Origin: RGIG8775 sp045537235 | GTDB taxonomy: Bacteria > Bacillota > Clostridia > Oscillospirales > CAG-272 | DNA: 18,808 nt | Assembly: GCA_045537235.1 (NCBI GenBank) | Contig: JAZSPB010000057.1 | Coordinates: forward strand, 1 to 18,808 | Direction: 5' to 3' | Shown here: piece by piece, positions 12,762 to 18,808 of the stretch | Numbering within the stretch: the first letter of the stretch is position 1 | Layout: the number at the start of each line of letters is the position of its first letter | Made by a program: the position numbers and the translations under genes | The notes under the pieces: model-generated | What the model was told of the DNA's origin: nothing | Databases searched by the model: none | Seen by the model: only the letters and a program-made list of their open reading frames with translations

Positions 12762-13886
12762 ATGATGAATAATGCGGCGCGTGACGTGATTCGCTGTGTG
12801 ATGGATAATACTACACTGGTTCAAAGAAGTGAGATCGAGGACTTTAATGCCATGTCCCGATTGATCGTGGATCAGTCGCAAGAAGCACTTTTCTATAAGG
12901 ACGGACAGGCTCTCGACCTGTTCTTGGCAGGTGCGCACGAGCTGAAATCGGATAATGTGCCTTTGATCAAGGGGCTTTTGGGAAAGCTGTTCGGTACCAA
13001 AACACCTTTTCCGTGCCATGTGTATTTTATCAACAAGGTCTCGGTGCTGGATCTTCTTTGGGGGCTTCCCGCTCCCATTGTTTTGGAGGATCCCCAGTGT
13101 CACTTGATCGTCCATGTCAGAGCCAGCGGACAGATGGCCTTGCGCGTGATCGATTCCCGCAAATTTGTGGTGAAGGCGGTTGGTCAGCTTCCCGAGTTTA
13201 CCGTGGAAAATATCCGCCGTACCGTCAAGGGGATCATGATGCCCACACTGACGGGAATTATCGCCAATACCATTGTGAATGAGAGGGTCGGTATTCTTGA
13301 GGTGGCTCCTAGGCTGGACGAGCTTTCGGTCATCGTGCAAAATGCCTTGAATGAAAAGATCTACGACCTCGGTCTTGCGGTCTCTCACTTCAATATCGGT
13401 ACCATTTTTGCCGATGAGGCGGATCTTGCCAAGCTCAGACAAGCCAGAGAAAAGCGCCTTGAAGTGATGAACGATGCCGACTTGGAGGCATATCGTACCG
13501 AGGTGACAAGCCGTGCCAGAGCCAATGCCCGTGCCATGGAAGGCTATACCTACCAGGATGAGCGTCGGTTTGATGTTCTGCAAACGGCGGCAAGCAATAC
13601 CGGCACCGCAGGCGGAATGATCAACACCGGTGTCGGCTTGGGAATGGGCTTGGGCATGATGAAGGAAGTGGGGCGCGCTACGGGCGAGGCGATCCAAGAT
13701 ACGGTCAGCGCGGCACCTGCGGCGACTCGAAAATGCGCCAAGTGCGGAGCCTCGGTGTCCGATACCGCCAAGTTCTGTCCCGAATGCGGCGAGGCATTGG
13801 CTCCGTCTAAGAAATTCTGCCCCGAATGCGGTGTGCAGGCCGAGGGAAGCAGTCGTTTCTGCTCGTCTTGCGGTCATAAATTTTGA
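12762..13886 (+). CDS. SPFH-domain (YdjI/virion-core-like) protein with double zinc ribbon
   Basis: 374-aa protein of the SPFH/band-7 class often auto-named virion core protein, resembling B. subtilis YdjI. SPFH proteins form oligomeric platforms on the inner face of the membrane. Residues about 20-215 are the SPFH-like domain (ALFYKDGQALDLFLAGAHEL onward). A helical Ala/Arg/Glu-rich segment (about 217-262) fits the coiled coil used for assembly, and a Gly/Met-rich hydrophobic stretch lies at 284-299. The C-terminus has two zinc ribbons: Cys325/328/339/342 and Cys353/356/367/370. There is no signal peptide. The start is ATG with ACAGGAGAA upstream; a second ATG follows at once. It is first in a four-gene operon, 37 bp before the next gene. 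A membrane-organising or stress role is inferred from YdjI, not shown here. Confidence 0.88.
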   Translation: MMNNAARDVIRCVMDNTTLVQRSEIEDFNAMSRLIVDQSQEALFYKDGQALDLFLAGAHELKSDNVPLIKGLLGKLFGTKTPFPCHVYFINKVSVLDLLWGLPAPIVLEDPQCHLIVHVRASGQMALRVIDSRKFVVKAVGQLPEFTVENIRRTVKGIMMPTLTGIIANTIVNERVGILEVAPRLDELSVIVQNALNEKIYDLGLAVSHFNIGTIFADEADLAKLRQAREKRLEVMNDADLEAYRTEVTSRARANARAMEGYTYQDERRFDVLQTAASNTGTAGGMINTGVGLGMGLGMMKEVGRATGEAIQDTVSAAPAATRKCAKCGASVSDTAKFCPECGEALAPSKKFCPECGVQAEGSSRFCSSCGHKF

Positions 13887-13923
13887 CGGCAGCAGCTTGA
13901 TTTGATAAAAAGGAGATTCTTTT

Positions 13924-14619
13924 ATGAAAAAGCGTTTTGGTGTCATATCCTTGATATCCTTCCTCATTGTATGCGGACTTTTGAATTTGATCCTGTTTTT
14001 GACGGTGCCCGATGAACGGCTTTCTTCGGGGGTGTTCTGGTTGGTCTGGAGCTTTACTTTCCCCTTTAATTTGGCAGTTATGGTGTTGGTCGGCGTTTAC
14101 CTTTTCAAGAAGGAACGGGAGGCATCACTGTTAATTCCGGCGGCAAAAACCGTTATGATGGCGGCTTTTTCGGTGTATGTGGTTATTGGTGCTTTTTTGA
14201 TGTATCTTCCGATCAACTCTTTTGTGTTCCCTTTGATCTTGGAGTGTGTGATCACGGGTGTGTATCTCATTGTTTTGATGACTGCGTTCCGCGGCGTGGA
14301 TTATGTGACGGGGAATCGCGAAGAGACGAGACAGAAGGTGCAGTATATCCGCTTGCTCGGGTCGGATCTGGAAAGCTGCTTTGTCAATGTGACCGATTCG
14401 GCACTTAAGGCTAAATTGGATGACTTGGCGGAGCAGATCCGCTTCAGCGACCCTATGAGCCATCCTTCGCTTTCGGCTTGCGAGGCTGAATTGAATGTGG
14501 TGATCTTTCAGATCGTCAATGCCGTCAATTCGGGAGAGCTGGACGGGATCGATGCTGATATCAAAAAGGCCAAGGGGCTTTTGAATTTTCGAAACAGCCG
14601 TTGCGCTATTCTCAAATGA
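13924..14619 (+). CDS. Four-TM membrane protein with conserved-looking cytoplasmic tail
   Basis: 231-aa protein of unknown function. Hydrophobic helices lie at about 6-28, 37-61, 73-95 and 99-122. They are followed by a charged, mostly helical tail of about 105 residues (FRGVDYVTGNREETRQKVQ onward) containing RFSDPMSHPSL and ending in LLNFRNSRCAILK. I do not recognise a named family. The layout fits a membrane anchor that presents a helical domain to cytoplasmic partners such as the SPFH protein. The RBS is AAAAGGAGATT. Its stop codon overlaps the next start (ATGA at 14616-14619), so the two products are probably translationally coupled. It is second in the operon. Confidence 0.82.
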   Translation: MKKRFGVISLISFLIVCGLLNLILFLTVPDERLSSGVFWLVWSFTFPFNLAVMVLVGVYLFKKEREASLLIPAAKTVMMAAFSVYVVIGAFLMYLPINSFVFPLILECVITGVYLIVLMTAFRGVDYVTGNREETRQKVQYIRLLGSDLESCFVNVTDSALKAKLDDLAEQIRFSDPMSHPSLSACEAELNVVIFQIVNAVNSGELDGIDADIKKAKGLLNFRNSRCAILK

Positions 14620-14990
14620 AACAGCTTCGCGAAGTCGCCGTTAAGCATCTTATTACCTATTCGTTTTTACCGCCTGTGATCGGCGCATTGCTTTGGGTCA
14701 CGCTTTCTCTTTGGGTCTTGCCCCGCACGGAGGGGATTGTTCAAGGGGCGGTTTTGGTGGTTGCGGCGGTGATCAGTTACCTTTTGTTGGAGCGAACGGT
14801 GATCGGAATCGTTTTGCTCTATAAGGCATTTGCCCCCGAAAAGGTGCGGGCAAGATGTCGGTTTACCCCGACTTGCTCGACCTATATGATCTTGGCCATC
14901 AATAAATACGGTCTGATTCGGGGCGTCATCAAGGGGATCCGTCGCCTTTTGCGGTGTAAGCCACCCAACGGCGGTGTGGATTATCCGTAA
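14616..14990 (+). CDS. yidD: YidD-type membrane protein insertion factor with two extra N-terminal TM helices
   Basis: 124-aa protein. Residues about 64-124 are a YidD (DUF37) domain: IVLLYKAFAPEKVRARCRF, CRFTPTCSTY at 81-90, a KYGLIRGVIKGIRRLLRC helix and a CKPPNGGVDYP end, with Cys81, Cys87 and Cys114 in the family positions. YidD is known to assist YidC/Sec-dependent membrane protein insertion and is normally about 70-90 aa. Here residues 13-35 and 42-62 add two TM helices, so the amphipathic YidD domain is tethered. The start is the ATG overlapping the upstream stop (ATGA); an in-frame TTG at 14601 lies inside the previous gene and is less likely. The usual rpmH-rnpA-yidC neighbours are absent, which suggests an accessory paralogue. 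Confidence 0.88.
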   Translation: MKQLREVAVKHLITYSFLPPVIGALLWVTLSLWVLPRTEGIVQGAVLVVAAVISYLLLERTVIGIVLLYKAFAPEKVRARCRFTPTCSTYMILAINKYGLIRGVIKGIRRLLRCKPPNGGVDYP

Positions 14991-15032
14991 ATTTGTACTT
15001 AATTTGAAAATTTATATTTGTGGAGGAACACC

Positions 15033-17660
15033 ATGGAAAAGAACAATTCCGTTATCAGCAAGCTGTGTCCCAGATGTCACGGATGTATGCTGGAGTTCTA
15101 CGAGAACGAAAAACACGTCACCTGTTATGCCTGTGATGAGAGCATTCCTGTTCGGGAATTGCTGGAGTCGCCCACTGTTGCCCCCGTTGTACCTGCCGCG
15201 GTTGCGGAACGGTCGGTCACCGCTTTCGGTTCCGGCGCTGTGATGAACTTGATGACAGACATCGATTCTCCCGAGTCCGGTTTGATCTATCTGGAGAACT
15301 TCTTTGCCAACTATGATTGGGATGCCTACAAAAAGAGCAGTATCATTCTGATCGAAAATCTCGAGACCATGGTGGAGAAAAACAAGATCCGCCAAGGTGC
15401 TTCGGCCAATTCGTGGCTGTTGGATTTCCAAAGTGTCAGTCTGCCGCTTGCCAAAAAGCTGGAGGGACGCAATGAGCTGGAAAACAAGATGGCAGATTTG
15501 TATAACGAGGAGGACAATGCCGGTATCCTTCCCATTTTCGATCGCCATAAGGAGATCACCCATTCGTTGATCGCCAACCGTGAGGGGCTTCTCAAGCGTT
15601 TGGAAAATGACATTGCCTTTGCACAAAAGCTGGGTCTTGCAGAGGACAAGCTGAATCCCATGAAGGATAATCTGGAAAAGCTGACCGGTCTTATGAATGG
15701 TTTGGCTATGGTTTCTGCGATCTCCGAGATCCCCGCTGTGATCCGCATGAAGAAAAAGATCAACGAGAAGATGATCCTCAAGTACAGAGAGCAGGGAATC
15801 GACGCAGAGGATGTATATCGCAGAGCTTGCGAAATTTACGACGATCCTTCTCGCGACAGGAAGGAAGCCTTGCGTTTGTTTGAGTCGATCCGCGGATATT
15901 CCGATTCGGTGGAATACATTGATCGCATCAATGCCTTTTTCGGTTATGAGGGCAAATTCTTCTATTTCTTCAACCATTACTATGTTTTCAAGACCAAGGA
16001 ATTGCACCCCATTTTGGATCCTACCGCAGGCAAGAAAAAGAAGAAAAAGAAGAAGGACGAGAACGAGGAACAACCCGAGGAGACCAACTACGAGGGTCGC
16101 GTCTATCAGCTTCATGAGGTGATCAACAAGGAGCCTGCCGAAAACCCCATTGTTAAGAACATTACCGAGATCATTACCTTCTACGGTAGCCGACTGTACT
16201 ATGTGAAGCTGGGCAAGGTCATCTGCTCCTATGATATGGTTACCGGCATGGAGATCGAGCTTTGCCGCGGTAAGAAGGGCGACCTCAAGATCTTCAATGA
16301 GTTTGGCTCTGTATACAGCAATGCTACCGGAACTTCGCTGTTCATTCGCAAGCGTTTGGAACTGGAGATCCTGACACCGGGATGTGTCAAGAAGTTCTTT
16401 GGCAAGAAGGAGACGATAGTAGAGCGCAAAAACAACTATGCGGTCTATGAGATCAATCTTGCGGAGAATATTTGCTGCCAGGTCATTGACCATGTGGTGG
16501 ATATTTCTGCCCAGCATGATGAGTATCTGTTCTATACGGTTGCCAAGGAGGACGAGGAGCAAGACGAGAAAGGCAAGCTGACGCTGATGACTCTCAATAC
16601 CTCGACCTACGAGAAAAAGCAGGTGCTCAGCGAAAACTGCGAGATCAATGCCGTATCCGGCTCCAAGGTCGTATATACGCTTTACGCGCCCAATGTGTAC
16701 AATATGGATCTTCATGTGTATGACATCCTCACCGATTCGGATACCGTCATTGAGACTAATATTTATGATTTCTTCCGTGTGATCGGTGACAGAGTTTACT
16801 ACTATGTGGGTAACCGCAAATATCGCCCACTGTTCTCCAACAACTTTGAGGGAACCGACCGTGTGGAGATCATGACTCGCGTGGAGAACATCGTCGCCGT
16901 GATGGGTGGCTGGATGTATGTGGTTAAGGGCAAATCCCGTAATGCACTGTTGATCAAAATGAGCGTCGACGGAAAACAGCGCGTGACCATCGGTTCTCAG
17001 ATCAAGCGGATCGTCAAGATCACGGACAGCTTCCTGTATTATATTGACTACAGAGATGTTCTTCGTGTCGTGCGTACCGACGGCAAGGATAATAAACCCA
17101 TTGCCGGTAATTTGGATGCCGATAATGTGATTGTCGATCTGGATCATATCTATTATCTCAGACGGGAACGTGTGACCGACAGTGAGAAAAATTATGAGTC
17201 CCGTTCGCTCTACGTTATGGATACGGACGGTCATAATGTTCGCAAGCTGCTTTTCAATGTGCTTGGAATGAAGAATTATGACGACAATATTCTTTACATA
17301 GAGAAAGCCGACCGTATTCGCTATCATATCCGCTATCCCGCAAAGCGTAAGCGCGATGAGAGAGAAGAGACCAGAACCTTCCGCTTTACCCGCTATTATA
17401 AATTTGATAAGGCGGAATGCACGTTTGACAACTTCCTCAATATTGGCTTCCCGCATCCCTCCAAGTATGAGTCTCGCGGATGTATCGGCAAGGGCGTGGA
17501 GATGGAAAGCATCTTTACCGAGGTTCCGATCAAGCCCGAGTACGAGCACAAGGGTGCTGAGGCAGGAGAAGCTCAAATTGAACAGATCGTGGAAAGAGAG
17601 CTTGAGAAGGATGCCAATGCCAACGAAAATGCAGTTGGTTGTTTTGGCGGCAAGCGCTGA
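15033..17660 (+). CDS. Large zinc-ribbon, TPR and beta-propeller-like (DUF5050-type) protein
   Basis: 875-aa protein without signal peptide or TM helix, so probably cytoplasmic. A zinc ribbon is at residues 12-34 (Cys12, Cys15, Cys31, Cys34). Residues about 80-255 are helical, with coiled-coil character (LENDIAFAQKLGLAEDKLNP). A TPR-like unit at 261-301 ends in EALRLFESIRGYSDSVEYI. A run of eight lysines (334-341) plus an acidic stretch forms a linker. From about 380 to 790, repeated strand units such as SRLYYVKLGKVICSYD, DRVYYYVGNRK, DSFLYYIDYRDVLRVVRTDG and LYVMDTDGHNVRKL resemble the DUF5050/propeller pattern. The tail ends in an acidic helix and VGCFGGKR. The RBS is GTGGAGGAA. It is last in the operon, 42 bp after the YidD-like gene, with a terminator 80 bp downstream. 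The function is unknown; it may be a scaffold. Confidence 0.85.
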   Translation: MEKNNSVISKLCPRCHGCMLEFYENEKHVTCYACDESIPVRELLESPTVAPVVPAAVAERSVTAFGSGAVMNLMTDIDSPESGLIYLENFFANYDWDAYKKSSIILIENLETMVEKNKIRQGASANSWLLDFQSVSLPLAKKLEGRNELENKMADLYNEEDNAGILPIFDRHKEITHSLIANREGLLKRLENDIAFAQKLGLAEDKLNPMKDNLEKLTGLMNGLAMVSAISEIPAVIRMKKKINEKMILKYREQGIDAEDVYRRACEIYDDPSRDRKEALRLFESIRGYSDSVEYIDRINAFFGYEGKFFYFFNHYYVFKTKELHPILDPTAGKKKKKKKKDENEEQPEETNYEGRVYQLHEVINKEPAENPIVKNITEIITFYGSRLYYVKLGKVICSYDMVTGMEIELCRGKKGDLKIFNEFGSVYSNATGTSLFIRKRLELEILTPGCVKKFFGKKETIVERKNNYAVYEINLAENICCQVIDHVVDISAQHDEYLFYTVAKEDEEQDEKGKLTLMTLNTSTYEKKQVLSENCEINAVSGSKVVYTLYAPNVYNMDLHVYDILTDSDTVIETNIYDFFRVIGDRVYYYVGNRKYRPLFSNNFEGTDRVEIMTRVENIVAVMGGWMYVVKGKSRNALLIKMSVDGKQRVTIGSQIKRIVKITDSFLYYIDYRDVLRVVRTDGKDNKPIAGNLDADNVIVDLDHIYYLRRERVTDSEKNYESRSLYVMDTDGHNVRKLLFNVLGMKNYDDNILYIEKADRIRYHIRYPAKRKRDEREETRTFRFTRYYKFDKAECTFDNFLNIGFPHPSKYESRGCIGKGVEMESIFTEVPIKPEYEHKGAEAGEAQIEQIVERELEKDANANENAVGCFGGKR

Positions 17661-17740
17661 TCGAACGGCTTGCTGTTAACGAATGAAATAAAAAAGACCA
17701 CTCGCGCGAGCATCTGCAAAATTAGCGGTAAAATGAAATT

Positions 17741-17772
17741 AGCCACCACGTTTTTTCGTGGTGGCTTTTTTT
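17741..17772 (+). terminator. Rho-independent terminator of SPFH/YidD operon
   Basis: AGCCACCACG pairs perfectly with CGTGGTGGCT around a six-T loop and is followed by a seven-T run. It lies about 80 bp after the stop of the propeller-protein gene. The 17661-17740 stretch before it carries a small CTCGCGCGAG palindrome and nothing else recognised. Confidence 0.93.
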
Positions 17773-17785
17773 ATATGCTGAAAGC

Positions 17786-17812
17786 AAAGAAAAGCCCCGC
17801 GCGAAGCGGGGC
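17786..17812 (-). terminator. Rho-independent terminator of the minus-strand gene
   Basis: On the minus strand, GCCCCGC, the loop TTCGC and GCGGGGC form a perfect 7-bp stem, followed by TTTTCTTT. It lies 5 bp after the stop codon of the gene ending at 17818 and faces the plus-strand operon terminator. Confidence 0.88.
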
Positions 17813-17817
17813 ATAGA

Positions 17818-18808
17818 TTACGATTCCTTTTGTTTGGTAACAATTAACACTTTTACACGTTCGCAAAGTTGTTCGAATTCCGAACTTACCTTAAGTGTAT
17901 CAAAATCTTTTCCTTGTAAATCTCTTAATATGTTACTCGGATATACGCAGTAACATGTGGTTACTCCATTCATATACGTGTGAATAAATATCATTCGTTC
18001 TTCAAGCGCATCGGGATCGTTATAAGGGCTTTGCCAATCTTCTTTTGCTCGCCATTCCATTCCGTTAAGGAAACGGCATGATGTAGGCAGCAGCACCTCA
18101 TCTGTAATCAGCATAATGTCCTCTAACAGTTTAACTACCTTTTCAATCTGTAAAAGTGCTTTCTCTTGATTTCCCAATGATATTAAACGCAAGGCTGATT
18201 TCAATCCTAGTTCCATACGATCTGATATCCACATATCAGGTCTATCGTCCACGGCATCTCGTCGTATCAACGAAAGCATTGCTTCCATAAAATCATCCGC
18301 ATAATCGTTATTACTTTTATCTTCTCCCCATTTTAACAAATGTCGAGGATAAAGCAAATTGTTGAAAGCGTGATATAATTGGTATCTTCTTTCCGGCTCG
18401 AATCGTTCTGCATCACCACGATATAGATATCGCCTGAAAAGCAACGCACGTGCAGAGCAATCAAATGAGGTGGTATATTGTTTAAGAAAGCTTTCAATGT
18501 TTTCTTCTTCCTCAATCTCTGCCATTGTTTGGATCGTATGCGGATGCATAGGATGACGTTCAAGATATGCTTCTGCCAGCAAACGTACTTCGGGAAGAAT
18601 TTTAGGATCACGGAAAGCACGTCCGTTTCCTTCACTCCATGGACGCCACGCGGAGTCGCTGTCAAGATAATTTCTTCGTATATCGCGAAGAAGATCTACG
18701 ATTTTATCGGCATCATAATCTCGTTTCATACACTCTCGACGAAGCTCGTCGAATGTTTTAACCGCTCGTTTTTCTTTCTCTATTTGAGGCATTCCAAGAA
18801 GCTCGTCA
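17818..18808 (-). CDS. Partial gene: probable XRE regulator with helical-repeat C-terminal region
   Basis: The frame is open to the window edge, so the 5' end is missing. An internal ATG lies at 18790-18792, but the codons before it read DELLGMPQIEKE. A DELLG ending just after a helix-turn-helix is typical of clostridial XRE regulators (the xxVSxDELLG pattern), so the true start and the HTH probably lie beyond 18808. The visible 329 residues or so are mostly helical and charged, consistent with TPR-like repeats. They include KTFDELRRECMKRDYDADKI near the start and repeated helices such as LGLKSALRLISLGNQEKALL and IEKVVKLLEDIM. No catalytic motif was seen. The alternative is a stand-alone helical protein starting at 18792; I favour the truncated regulator. 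Confidence 0.7.
   Translation of the reverse strand, partial: DELLGMPQIEKEKRAVKTFDELRRECMKRDYDADKIVDLLRDIRRNYLDSDSAWRPWSEGNGRAFRDPKILPEVRLLAEAYLERHPMHPHTIQTMAEIEEEENIESFLKQYTTSFDCSARALLFRRYLYRGDAERFEPERRYQLYHAFNNLLYPRHLLKWGEDKSNNDYADDFMEAMLSLIRRDAVDDRPDMWISDRMELGLKSALRLISLGNQEKALLQIEKVVKLLEDIMLITDEVLLPTSCRFLNGMEWRAKEDWQSPYNDPDALEERMIFIHTYMNGVTTCYCVYPSNILRDLQGKDFDTLKVSSEFEQLCERVKVLIVTKQKES

Noticed and set aside
12483..13967. Minus-strand frame spanning the SPFH gene and its promoter
   Set aside because: It overlaps a well-supported gene, a consensus promoter and repeat R6, and lacks an RBS.
14601..14615. TTG start for the YidD-like gene
   Set aside because: It lies within the previous gene without an RBS. 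The ATG in the ATGA overlap is the usual coupled arrangement.
15012..17576. 854-codon minus-strand frame opposite the propeller-protein gene
   Set aside because: Length alone is impressive, but the plus-strand gene has an RBS, zinc ribbon, TPR and terminator. The antisense translation is His/Ile/Leu-rich without recognisable structure.
17661..17740. Possible tRNA or small RNA upstream of the operon terminator
   Set aside because: No cloverleaf or acceptor pairing was found; only a short CTCGCGCGAG palindrome is present.

Overview
The window looks like the chromosome of an anaerobic, probably gut-associated member of the Clostridia (Bacillota). The evidence is strong AGGAGG-type ribosome binding sites, consensus TTGACA/TATAAT promoters with 17-bp spacers, lipoprotein sugar-binding proteins with acidic linkers, small XRE regulators, a B. 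subtilis YdjI-like SPFH protein, and GC near 50% by eye. Species cannot be assigned from this sequence alone.

Layout. 1-5151 (+): a GH4 alpha-galactosidase-like enzyme (127-1443), then two tandem paralogous extracellular solute-binding lipoproteins (1580-3121, 3546-5090). Each binding protein has its own promoter and terminator, and no permease genes lie nearby. 5372-6541 (-): malic enzyme, whose mRNA leader appears to consist of a 254-bp palindrome. 6874-8488: four small helix-turn-helix genes. One divergent pair (7910-8131 -, 8267-8488 +) shares a promoter region with two near-identical 17-bp operator palindromes. 8633-9991 (-): an SNF-family sodium symporter. 10279-12387 (-): a three-gene operon (SpoU/TrmH rRNA/tRNA methyltransferase, DUF2500-like membrane protein, membrane protein with a PH-like region). 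12762-17660 (+): a four-gene operon with a consensus promoter and a downstream terminator. It encodes an SPFH/zinc-ribbon protein, a four-TM protein, a YidD-type membrane protein and an 875-residue zinc-ribbon/TPR/beta-propeller protein. 17818-18808 (-): the C-terminal part of a gene cut by the window edge, probably an XRE regulator with a helical-repeat tail.

The most unusual feature at the DNA level is an intergenic repeat family whose core reads AAGTTTTTTGCGGAGCTTTT followed by CAAAAAAGCGACCTCC and a GC-rich GCGCCCGCAGGCGC end. It occurs as full 200-254-bp palindromes (3176-3373, 5150-5375, 6578-6831), as a degenerate short palindrome (8501-8613), and as half copies (1-91, 10108-10162, 12418-12500). 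In the full copies the core is shared. Other stem segments, and in two copies the outer flanks, are specific to the copy but still complementary between its own two arms. Several copies lie inside predicted 5' leaders.

The best candidate for an undescribed protein system is the 12762-17660 operon. It combines an SPFH membrane-organising protein, a membrane anchor, a YidD-like insertion factor and a propeller protein, with zinc ribbons at both ends of the operon. By analogy with B. subtilis ydjFGHI, a membrane-stress or membrane-protein-handling role is plausible but is inference.
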